Origin: Chryseobacterium sp.
GTDB lineage: Bacteria; Bacteroidota; Bacteroidia; Flavobacteriales; Weeksellaceae
Assembly (NCBI GenBank): GCA_030146295.1
Contig: JASLCD010000210.1
Location: forward strand, 1-7,372
DNA length: 7,372 bases
Direction of reading: 5' to 3'
The position numbers and the translations under genes were made by a program. The notes beneath the pieces were generated by a model. That model did no database searches. It worked only from the letters and a program-made list of their open reading frames with translations, and was not told where the DNA came from. Within the stretch, counting starts at the first letter, position 1; each line of letters opens with the position of its first letter. Positions 1-5,625 of this stretch are shown here, in pieces.

Positions 1-18
1 TAAAGCCTCGAAAAATCG

Positions 19-26
19 TATTTTTG
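19..26 (+). promoter_or_regulatory. Promoter -7 box (TAnnTTTG) of the prenyl synthase gene
   Basis: TATTTTTG is a full match to the Bacteroidota -7 consensus TAnnTTTG. It ends 18 bases before the ATG at 45, which predicts a very short leader. The -33 TTTG partner would fall at or before base 1 and cannot be seen. The box contains the alternative TTG codon at 24, which argues against that codon as the start. Confidence 0.5.
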
Positions 27-44
27 TTCAAATTAAAAGATTTT

Positions 45-1016
45 ATGGAATTTTTAGACAGATACCAGCAGATTGTTGCAGACGCCATCACTAAATATAC
101 TTTTAAAGATAAACCTTCGGAGCTGTATGAGCCGATGAATTATATTATTTCCCACGGTGGAAAGCGTCTTCGTCCTATTATGGTGCTGATGGCTTGTGAG
201 ATGTTCGGCGGAGATCTTAAGCAGGCAATTAAGCCGGCATTGGCTATCGAGTTTTTCCATAATTTTACGCTGATCCATGATGATATTATGGATGAAGCTC
301 CTTTAAGAAGAAACAAACCTACCATTCATACTTTACATGGTCTTAATGTGGGAATTCTTTCCGGTGACGGACTGATGCTGAAGGCTTATAAGTTTTTTGA
401 GGATCTTGAGCCTGAGATTTTCAAAGCATGTATCAGAATATTTACCCATACCGGACTTCTGCTATGTGAAGGGCAGCAGTATGATATCAATTTTGAAACT
501 CAGAAAGACGTTACTTTTGATGATTACATCAGAATGATTACCTATAAAACGGGAGTTTTGAGTGCTTCTTCATTTGAGATCGGAGCTTTGATTGCAAGAG
601 CAGATTTTAAAGATGCCAAAGCCATTTTCAATTTCGGAAAACATATCGGAATCGCATTCCAGATCATGGATGATTATCTTGATGTATTTGGAGATCAGGC
701 GCAGTTTGGGAAAAAACATGCCGGAGATATCTATGAAAACAAGAAAACCGTTCTGTATCTGTTAGCAAGAGAACATGCTACAGAAGAAGAAAGAAAAGAA
801 CTGGACTACTGGTATTCTAAAAAGACGGAAAACGTTGATAAAGTGTACGGAGTAGAAAAGATATTCAGAAGAACAAAAGTAGATGAAAAAGCATTACGTC
901 TGATCGAAAAACACAATGAAATAGGGCAAAGCTATCTTCAGAAAATAGATGTTCCTGAAGAAAAGAAAAAACCTTTTATCGAACTGGCAAATTATTTGTT
1001 GAGAAGAGAAAGTTAA
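45..1016 (+). CDS. Short-chain polyprenyl (isoprenyl) diphosphate synthase
   Basis: This trans-prenyltransferase condenses isopentenyl diphosphate with allylic diphosphates in the cytosol, supplying precursors for menaquinone, carotenoids or undecaprenyl lipids. Counted from the ATG at 45 (323 residues, normal for the family), it shows GGKRLRP at 38-44 (diphosphate binding), the first aspartate-rich motif DDIMD at 79-83, EGQQYD at about 142-147, KTG at about 168-170, and the second aspartate-rich motif DDYLD at 209-213 within QIMDDYLDVFGD. The first motif lacks the two-residue insertion of bacterial FPP synthases, and a Phe lies five residues before it. That pattern is known from archaeal-type GGPP synthases, so a C15-C20 product is inferred, not shown. 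An in-frame TTG at 24 would add seven residues but lies inside a promoter -7 box, so the ATG at 45 is preferred. No terminator follows, so read-through into the next gene is possible. Confidence 0.93.
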   Translation: MEFLDRYQQIVADAITKYTFKDKPSELYEPMNYIISHGGKRLRPIMVLMACEMFGGDLKQAIKPALAIEFFHNFTLIHDDIMDEAPLRRNKPTIHTLHGLNVGILSGDGLMLKAYKFFEDLEPEIFKACIRIFTHTGLLLCEGQQYDINFETQKDVTFDDYIRMITYKTGVLSASSFEIGALIARADFKDAKAIFNFGKHIGIAFQIMDDYLDVFGDQAQFGKKHAGDIYENKKTVLYLLAREHATEEERKELDYWYSKKTENVDKVYGVEKIFRRTKVDEKALRLIEKHNEIGQSYLQKIDVPEEKKKPFIELANYLLRRES

Positions 1017-1026
1017 TATAGATTGC

Positions 1027-1088
1027 AGAGGGTAGGTGGCAGGTGGCAATTTACCTGCAACCTATTTCCTGCAGCCTAATCCCTATAC
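1027..1088. repeat. Heptamer-periodic inverted repeat upstream of the GSCFA gene
   Basis: The left part holds two tandem copies of AGGTGGC (1034-1047). The right part holds five consecutive 7-base units that each begin with CCT: CCTGCAA, CCTATTT, CCTGCAG, CCTAATC and CCTATAC (1054-1088). AGGTGGCAGGT (1034-1044) pairs with ACCTGCAACCT (1053-1063) in 10 of 11 positions around an 8-base loop. The run ends one base before the ATG at 1090. It has no T-tract, so it is not a standard terminator. It looks like a degenerate intergenic repeat made of G-rich and C-rich heptamers on opposite arms. Its function is unknown. Confidence 0.7.
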
Positions 1089-1089
1089 A

Positions 1090-2040
1090 ATGAAATTCAG
1101 AACAGAAGTTGATATTCCCGGATCAGATAAGAAGATTGAGATTGAAGATAAAATATTTTCAATAGGTTCATGTTTTGCCTCTGAGATGACTGATTTGCTT
1201 CAGGATGGGCAGCTTCAGACCCTCAACAATCCTTTTGGAACGATTTTCAATCCTTTTTCTATCAATAATGCAATCAATAGATTACACGATTCTGCATTTT
1301 ATGAAGAAGAGGAACTGATCACCTACAATGAAGAATATATTTCTCTGGATCATCATACCAGTTTTGATACCCGCTATATTCATCAGACCTTAGACAAAAT
1401 AAACGGGGCTATTGAAACCGGAAATGCCTTTCTTCAGGAAGCTGACTGGATCATTATTACCTATGGTTCCTCATTTATCTATGAGTTTCTTCCCAAGAAC
1501 AAACTGGTAGCCAACTGTCACAAAATTCCACAGAAATTTTTTGAGAAAAGACTGCTTTCTCACCAGGAGCTTACAAGTTCAATTTATCAGACGATTCTTG
1601 ATCTTAAAGATATTTGTAAAGAAGGAGTTCAGATCCTTTTTACCGTTTCACCAGTAAGACATACCAAAGATGGAATGGTAGAAAATCAGTTAAGTAAATC
1701 CAAATTAATTACGGCCATTCATGAATCGATTTCTCTGTTTGAAGACTGTCATTATCTGCCAGTCTATGAGATTTTGATGGATGATCTGCGTGATTACCGT
1801 TTTTACAAGGAAGATATGATTCATCCAAGCACACAGGCGGTAAATTATATTTTTGAGAAATTCGGAAAATCTTATTTTTCAGAAGAAACCCAGGAATTTA
1901 TCAAAGAAAACTTTAAAATCATGAGAGCCCTGGAACATAAGACCAGCGATAAAAAAGATCCAAAGTTTATTGAATTCAGGGAGAAACTGGATCAAAGAAT
2001 TGAAGTTCAGCGTAAAAAGGTAAAACATAAAATATTTTAA
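1090..2040 (+). CDS. GSCFA domain-containing protein (SGNH-hydrolase-like)
   Basis: This 316-residue protein carries the motif that names its family, GSCFA, at residues 26-30, followed by ASEM. It also has NPFGTIFNP at about 47-55, TYGSS at about 124-128, TVSPVRH at 185-191 and a C-terminal DMIHPS at 242-247. The layout (Gly-Ser near the N-terminus, a Gly block in the middle, Asp-x-x-His near the C-terminus) matches GDSL/SGNH esterases, with Ser27, Asp242 and His245 as the probable catalytic set. The substrate is unknown. I see no signal peptide, so a cytosolic location is likely. The reading frame extends upstream to a GTG at 1036, but that would translate the heptamer repeat into an unlikely leader, and the ATG at 1090 begins a natural domain start. 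The stop codon directly abuts the next gene's ATG, which indicates one operon. Confidence 0.88.
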   Translation: MKFRTEVDIPGSDKKIEIEDKIFSIGSCFASEMTDLLQDGQLQTLNNPFGTIFNPFSINNAINRLHDSAFYEEEELITYNEEYISLDHHTSFDTRYIHQTLDKINGAIETGNAFLQEADWIIITYGSSFIYEFLPKNKLVANCHKIPQKFFEKRLLSHQELTSSIYQTILDLKDICKEGVQILFTVSPVRHTKDGMVENQLSKSKLITAIHESISLFEDCHYLPVYEILMDDLRDYRFYKEDMIHPSTQAVNYIFEKFGKSYFSEETQEFIKENFKIMRALEHKTSDKKDPKFIEFREKLDQRIEVQRKKVKHKIF

Positions 2041-2568
2041 ATGCCTGATTTCACCAGAATTGATTATCTCAAAATTGGAAATGAAAGACAGAAAAGAGCT
2101 TATCAGGTTCTTGTAAAACATTATTTCTTTGAGAAATTGAAGGATTATTCGCCCATTTTAGCAGGAACTGTTCCTATCGAAATTGATATTGAAGGCAGTG
2201 ATCTGGACATTATTGTGGAGGTCGATTTAAGATTTGAAGCAGACTTTCTGGATGATATAATGTTTAGCAGACTTATTCCTTACGAAGCAGACGTTAAAGT
2301 GGAATATCCCATAGTAAACGGTGAAAAATGTATTACATTGAATTTTATGCTGGAAGAATTTCCCATTGAAATTTTCGGACAGAATAAACCTACAATACAG
2401 CAAAACGCATATCTCCATATGATTGCTGAACACAAAATATTACAGGAAAAAGGAGAAGAATTTAAACAAAAAATAATAGAACTTAAAAAGCAGGGGATAA
2501 AAACAGAGCCGGCATTCGGACTATTGCTGGGACTTGAAAATCCTTATGAAGATCTGTTAAAATACTAA
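2041..2568 (+). CDS. DUF4269 family protein, nucleotidyltransferase fold
   Basis: This 175-residue protein starts at the base immediately after the GSCFA stop codon. The N-terminal YLKIGNERQKRAYQVL and the core AGTVPIEIDI followed by GSDLDII (residues 41-58) match DUF4269 as I know it. The core resembles the nucleotidyltransferase superfamily signature, a Gly-containing strand-turn followed by Asp-x-Asp (D54, D56). A third carboxylate is likely at E110 within FPIEIFG. These would bind two metal ions for NMP transfer onto an unidentified acceptor. No partner antitoxin is seen beside it, and its tight coupling to GSCFA and TatD genes suggests a housekeeping or repair role rather than a toxin. 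The C-terminal part (about 125-150) is helical, charged and rich in Lys and Glu. Activity is inferred from the motif only. Confidence 0.85.
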   Translation: MPDFTRIDYLKIGNERQKRAYQVLVKHYFFEKLKDYSPILAGTVPIEIDIEGSDLDIIVEVDLRFEADFLDDIMFSRLIPYEADVKVEYPIVNGEKCITLNFMLEEFPIEIFGQNKPTIQQNAYLHMIAEHKILQEKGEEFKQKIIELKKQGIKTEPAFGLLLGLENPYEDLLKY

Positions 2569-2573
2569 GAAAA

Positions 2574-3338
2574 ATGATTGATACACATACACATTTATAC
2601 GCAGAAGAATTTGATGAAGATAGAAAAGAAGCTATTCAGAGGGCTTTGAATAAAGGAATTACAGAATTTTATCTTCCTGCAATTGATTCTGAATCTCATG
2701 AAAAAATGCTGCAGCTGGAAACAGAATATCCGGGACAGATTTTTTCAATGATGGGACTACATCCTTGTTATGTAAAACCGGAATCATGGGAAAAAGAACT
2801 TGAAATTGTGAAAAATTATCTCGATCAGAGACCGTTTCCAGCGATAGGAGAGATCGGGATTGATTTGTACTGGGATAAAACAACGTTGGATATTCAGGTG
2901 AAGGCCTTTGAACAGCAGATTGACTGGGCGATAGAAAAGAACCTTCCGATTGTGATTCATACGAGAGAAAGCTTTGATGAGACCTTTGAAGTGTTGGAAA
3001 GAAAAAAACATCCGAAGCTGAGAGGTATTTTTCATTGTTTTTCAGGAAACCTGGAGCAGGCAAAGCATGCTGTTGACCTTAACTTCATTTTAGGGATCGG
3101 TGGTGTTGTAACTTTTAAAAACGGAAAAATAGACCAGTTTCTGAACGAAATTCCCCTGAATAAGATTGTACTGGAAACAGACTCTCCTTATCTGGCTCCG
3201 GTTCCTCACAGAGGAAAAAGAAATGAAAGTTCCTACCTGGATCTGGTAGCTGGCAAGCTGGTGGATATCTATGGAACAGATTTTTCTGAAATAGACCGCA
3301 TTACTACAGAAAATGCAAAGAAGCTTTTTCAGTCATAA
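2574..3338 (+). CDS. TatD-family metal-dependent hydrolase / DNase
   Basis: This 254-residue protein has the full TatD amidohydrolase-barrel metal set: HTH at residues 5-7, Glu93 in AIGEIGID, His129 in VIHTRES, His154 in IFHCFSG and Asp203 in LETDSPYLAP. Members are two-metal nucleases, with 3'-5' exonuclease or AP endonuclease activity reported for E. coli TatD and the related YcfH and YjjV, and are linked to DNA repair or DNA turnover. Length and motif order are typical. The ATG lies 5 bases after the DUF4269 stop, so the two are very probably cotranscribed. It is the last gene of the rightward block and is followed by a strong hairpin terminator. It is unrelated to the TatABC export machinery despite the family name. 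The exact TatD subtype (TatD, YcfH or YjjV) cannot be assigned from the sequence alone. Confidence 0.95.
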   Translation: MIDTHTHLYAEEFDEDRKEAIQRALNKGITEFYLPAIDSESHEKMLQLETEYPGQIFSMMGLHPCYVKPESWEKELEIVKNYLDQRPFPAIGEIGIDLYWDKTTLDIQVKAFEQQIDWAIEKNLPIVIHTRESFDETFEVLERKKHPKLRGIFHCFSGNLEQAKHAVDLNFILGIGGVVTFKNGKIDQFLNEIPLNKIVLETDSPYLAPVPHRGKRNESSYLDLVAGKLVDIYGTDFSEIDRITTENAKKLFQS

Positions 3339-3362
3339 AAATAGTCAACTTTAAGATCAACA

Positions 3363-3393
3363 AAAAACCCTTTTCAATTTGAAAAGGGTTTTT
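3363..3393. terminator. Bidirectional intrinsic terminator between tatD-like and helicase genes
   Basis: The arm AAAAACCCTTTTC (3363-3375) is perfectly complementary to GAAAAGGGTTTTT (3381-3393), giving 13 pairs around a 5-base loop. Both strands end the stem in a T-run. It lies 24 bases after the tatD-like stop and just beyond the stop of the convergent helicase gene, so one structure serves both. Confidence 0.93.
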
Positions 3394-3397
3394 ATTG

Positions 3398-4702
3398 TTA
3401 TTTTTTTCTGGTGAAATTCTTGTTCTTAGGTTTTTTAAATCCAACCGAAGGACCTGCAGAAGGTTTTTTACGGTTGTTATTCGGTCTTGAATTATTACTG
3501 TTACCCGTTTTAGGTTTCTCACCACCTGCCTGAACAGGTTTGTTGTTAGAATCCCTTTTCTGGGCAACCAGATTGTCGGTGTGGAACGGATGCTCCTTGA
3601 TCACAGGAATTTTCTTTCCGATCAGTTTTTCAGTATTCTTTAGATTTAAAAGATCAAGTCCGTCTACAAAAGATATAGAATTACCTTCAGCTCCCGCTCT
3701 TCCTGTTCTTCCGATTCTGTGTACATAAGTTTCCGAAACATCAGAAAGCTCAAAATTGATCACAAATTTCAATTCGTCAATGTCAATTCCTCTTGCTGCA
3801 ATATCTGTGGCAACAAGAATTCTTGTTTTTCCGGATTTAAAGTTGTTTAAAGCATTTTGTCTTGCATTCTGAGATTTATTACCATGAATGGCCTCCGCAG
3901 AAATGTTATCTTTCTGAAGCTTTCTTGCAATTTTATCCGCCCCGTGTTTTGTTCTTGAAAATACCAGTACCGAGTCTGAAATATCATTTTCAAGAATGTG
4001 GGTCAATAAGTTCAGTTTATTTTCCTTTTCAACAAAATACACCGACTGTTTGATGGTGTCTGCCGTAGAAGATACCGGAGTTACTTCTACTTTTACAGGA
4101 TTATTAAGGATAGAATTGGCCAGTTTCTGGATTTCTCCCGGCATTGTTGCTGAGAAAAATAAAGTCTGTCTTCTCTGTGGTAAAAGCTTAATGATTCTTT
4201 TTACGTCGTGTACAAATCCCATATCAAGCATTCTGTCTGCTTCATCAAGAACAAAGATTTCAAGATTTTTTAAACTGACGATGCCTTGGGCAATAAAGTC
4301 AAGAAGCCTTCCCGGCGTTGCAACAAGAATGTCTACTCCTTTTCTCAGAGCGGCTTCCTGGTTTCCTTGTTTTACTCCTCCGAAAATAACAAGTTGTTTT
4401 AAGGGAAGATATTTACCGTAAGCATTAATGTTTTCCTCAATCTGAATGGCCAGTTCTCTGGTTGGAGTAAGGATTAAAGCTTTTATATGTTTATTGGGAA
4501 TTTTATTTTTGGATAAATTCTGTAGAATAGGAATAGAAAAAGCAGCTGTTTTACCAGTTCCTGTCTGCGCACAGCCTAAAAAGTCTCTGCCGTCTAATAT
4601 ATCAGGAATAGATCTTTCCTGGATAGGAGTAGGAGTCGTGTATCCCTGCTCCTGGATTGCTTTTGCAATAGGTTCTATTAAGTTTAAGTCTGTAAAATTC
4701 AA
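3398..4702 (-). CDS. DEAD-box ATP-dependent RNA helicase, RhlE-like
   Basis: This 434-residue cytosolic helicase unwinds RNA duplexes, with likely roles in ribosome assembly, RNA turnover or cold adaptation. All family motifs are present: Q motif PTPIQ at 24-28, motif I AQTGTGKT at 45-52, Ia PTRELA at 80-85, Ib TPGR at 129-132, II DEAD at 153-156, III SAT at 184-186, IV VFSRT at 247-251, V ARGIDID at 303-309 and VI HRIGRTGR at 328-335. The tail from about 375 is low-complexity and rich in Asn, Lys, Arg, Gly and Pro, a typical RNA-binding extension of RhlE proteins. The start is a TTG: the frame has no ATG between the upstream stop (4721-4723) and the helicase core, and the protein from TTG begins with the expected NFTDLNLIEP. 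Transcription should start from the promoter at 4761-4768 with a 5' stem-loop. Confidence 0.95.
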   Translation of the reverse strand: MNFTDLNLIEPIAKAIQEQGYTTPTPIQERSIPDILDGRDFLGCAQTGTGKTAAFSIPILQNLSKNKIPNKHIKALILTPTRELAIQIEENINAYGKYLPLKQLVIFGGVKQGNQEAALRKGVDILVATPGRLLDFIAQGIVSLKNLEIFVLDEADRMLDMGFVHDVKRIIKLLPQRRQTLFFSATMPGEIQKLANSILNNPVKVEVTPVSSTADTIKQSVYFVEKENKLNLLTHILENDISDSVLVFSRTKHGADKIARKLQKDNISAEAIHGNKSQNARQNALNNFKSGKTRILVATDIAARGIDIDELKFVINFELSDVSETYVHRIGRTGRAGAEGNSISFVDGLDLLNLKNTEKLIGKKIPVIKEHPFHTDNLVAQKRDSNNKPVQAGGEKPKTGNSNNSRPNNNRKKPSAGPSVGFKKPKNKNFTRKK

Positions 4703-4729
4703 ATGAATTATTTTAAAATTTTAAATAAA

Positions 4730-4752
4730 AATTCCTTCAGTCTGAAAGAATT
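4730..4752 (-). promoter_or_regulatory. Stem-loop at the 5' end of the helicase mRNA
   Basis: Read on the minus strand, AATTCTTTCA, loop GAC, TGAAGGAATT forms a 10-pair stem in RNA, nine Watson-Crick pairs plus one U.G. It begins 8 bases after the -7 box, so it should lie at or next to the first transcribed base, and it ends 27 bases before the TTG start. An equivalent structure precedes the barrel gene (5557-5578). It could protect the 5' end, act as a protein-binding site on RNA, or be a DNA operator. Confidence 0.65.
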
Positions 4753-4760
4753 ACATTCTA

Positions 4761-4786
4761 CAAAGGTAGTCTAAATATTTTTAAGT
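4761..4786 (-). promoter_or_regulatory. Promoter of the RNA helicase gene
   Basis: On the minus strand TACCTTTG (4768-4761) fits the Bacteroidota -7 box TAnnTTTG. The 18 bases upstream, ACTTAAAAATATTTAGAC (4786-4769), match the same place before the barrel gene at 15 of 18 positions. No clear -33 TTTG is seen; AAGAT stands there instead. Confidence 0.65.
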
Positions 4787-4824
4787 ATCTTATTCCACAT
4801 TTTTAGACCTATTAGCTATTGAAA

Positions 4825-4868
4825 AACAGAAATGGCCACCCGAATGTGGGCCGCCATTTTTTTCTGTT
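4825..4868 (-). terminator. Intrinsic terminator after the outer-membrane barrel gene
   Basis: AACAGAAA (4825-4832) pairs with TTTCTGTT (4861-4868). Inside, TGGC (4833-4836) pairs with GCCA (4853-4856) and CAC (4837-4839) with GTG (4846-4848), with unpaired bases between the segments. On the minus strand the stem ends in TTTCTGTTTTTC, a suitable U-rich tract. It lies 14 bases beyond the barrel gene's stop and upstream of the helicase promoter, so it separates the two transcripts. A T7 run on the plus strand (4857-4863) lies within the structure. Confidence 0.7.
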
Positions 4869-4881
4869 AAGTATCTGAAGT

Positions 4882-5520
4882 TTATTTAAACCTGTATCCT
4901 ACACCAGCCTGCAGAAACCCAATTTTAATAGGGACTGCATTGCTTTTATTCATTTCTATAAAATTAAAATTGTATCTGGCATCAACAAAAAACTTTTGAT
5001 TAATTTTATATTCTACGCCTACAAATGGAAATAAATTCAAGGTTTTTAAAGACTCGTAATTGTGGGTTTCAGCCTCATCAAAAACAGTATTCATTTTTAC
5101 TTTGGATGAGATGTTAAATCCAAAGTTCATCCCTACAGAAGCAGAAAGCGCCGGAACAATATAATATTTTAATGAAACAGGAACTTGTATCTGGTTGAAT
5201 TTGTAATTAAAGTGCATATCACCCGTATTCACTACCTCATTGCCTACCAACTCATACCAGGGATAAGCATCTTTACCACCCAATTGAGTATATAGTAATT
5301 CAGCCTGTAACCCAAATTTAGAAGATAGAGGCTGCTCTGCTGCGATACCAACATAAAAATAGGATTTTGAATCCAGTCCTGTTTCAAAAAACTTCATATT
5401 GGATAAGGAATATCCTCCTTTTACACCAAAACTCATTGAGGCCGGATCTTTCGTGTTTTCTTGTGCGTTAAATATTGCAGAGAAGGCAAATACTGCGATG
5501 AAAAAAATGTTCTTCTTCAT
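4882..5520 (-). CDS. Small outer-membrane beta-barrel protein (porin family)
   Basis: This 212-residue protein starts with MKKNIFFIAVFAFSAIFNA, a clear Sec signal peptide with probable cleavage after Ala19 (FNA then QE). The mature part alternates polar and hydrophobic residues and is rich in Gly, Phe and Tyr. About eight amphipathic strands can be picked out near residues 30-40, 54-63, 69-79, 105-119, 126-136, 163-175, 177-189 and 200-211, ending GVGYRFK. This matches the small 8-stranded PorT/OmpA-like barrels of Bacteroidota (beta-barrel domains such as PF13568 or PF13505). It should sit in the outer membrane; its ligand or structural role is unknown. The ATG at 5520 is supported by the signal peptide. 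It has its own promoter (5586-5593), leader stem-loop and terminator, so it is probably transcribed alone. The barrel class is secure; no function can be named. Confidence 0.88.
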   Translation of the reverse strand: MKKNIFFIAVFAFSAIFNAQENTKDPASMSFGVKGGYSLSNMKFFETGLDSKSYFYVGIAAEQPLSSKFGLQAELLYTQLGGKDAYPWYELVGNEVVNTGDMHFNYKFNQIQVPVSLKYYIVPALSASVGMNFGFNISSKVKMNTVFDEAETHNYESLKTLNLFPFVGVEYKINQKFFVDARYNFNFIEMNKSNAVPIKIGFLQAGVGYRFK

Positions 5521-5556
5521 ATTGATTTTAAATGGTTAATAGTTTTACAAAAAAAT

Positions 5557-5578
5557 AATTCCTCCGAATGAAGGAATT
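5557..5578 (-). promoter_or_regulatory. Stem-loop at the 5' end of the barrel-gene mRNA
   Basis: Read on the minus strand, AATTCCTTC, loop ATTC, GGAGGAATT gives a 9-pair stem in RNA, with one U.G and the rest Watson-Crick. It starts 7 bases after the -7 box and ends 36 bases before the ATG. It is the counterpart of the helicase leader stem-loop (4730-4752) in sequence, position and polarity. The GGAGGAA of its 3' arm resembles a Shine-Dalgarno sequence but lies too far from the ATG. Confidence 0.65.
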
Positions 5579-5585
5579 ACTGTTA

Positions 5586-5611
5586 CAAAGATAATTTAAA
5601 TATTTTTTAGT
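5586..5611 (-). promoter_or_regulatory. Promoter of the outer-membrane barrel gene
   Basis: On the minus strand TATCTTTG (5593-5586) is a full TAnnTTTG -7 box. It is preceded by the 18-base spacer ACTAAAAAATATTTAAAT (5611-5594) and then TTTC, one base off a TTTG -33 box at acceptable spacing. The predicted transcript start is 5-8 bases downstream, at the base of the stem-loop. Confidence 0.7.
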
Positions 5612-5625
5612 GAAACTATTTCACT
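5609..5625 (-). repeat. Small hairpin with the DUF6438 stop codon in its loop
   Basis: AGTGAAA (5609-5615) and TTTCACT (5619-5625) are perfect complements, and the 3-base loop (5616-5618) is exactly the TAG stop codon of the DUF6438 gene. On the minus strand it is followed by AAAAAATATTT, not a U-run, so it is a poor intrinsic terminator. It also overlaps the expected -33 position of the barrel promoter. Confidence 0.5.

Noticed and set aside
9..26. An A/T hairpin at the left edge (CGAAAAA with TTTTTG) as a terminator of an upstream gene
   Set aside because: The stem is almost only A.T pairs with a wobble near its base, and the upstream sequence is not visible. The T-run is better explained as part of the -7 box.
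995..1025. A possible promoter for the GSCFA operon: TTTG (995-998) and TAGATTG (1019-1025), 20 bases apart
   Set aside because: The second element lacks one T of TAnnTTTG, so the match depends on a deletion. The spacing is plausible but not enough to list it as a feature.
1036..1089. GTG at 1036 as the start of the GSCFA gene
   Set aside because: The 18 extra residues are only the translation of the heptamer repeat, while the ATG at 1090 gives the expected compact N-terminus before the GSCFA motif.
2041..2568. The DUF4269 gene as a toxin of a nucleotidyltransferase toxin-antitoxin pair
   Set aside because: No small HEPN-type or antitoxin gene adjoins it. It is embedded between two housekeeping-type enzymes in one operon with no sign of transfer.
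2659..3063. A 134-codon reading frame on the minus strand opposite the TatD gene
   Set aside because: It is antisense to a gene with every TatD metal ligand in place. Its translation is rich in Ser, Phe and Pro with no recognisable motif, as expected of a shadow frame.
3996..4421. A 141-codon reading frame on the plus strand opposite the helicase gene
   Set aside because: The helicase on the other strand has all motifs intact. The plus-strand translation is low in charged residues and rich in Ser, Phe and Leu and resembles no protein I know.
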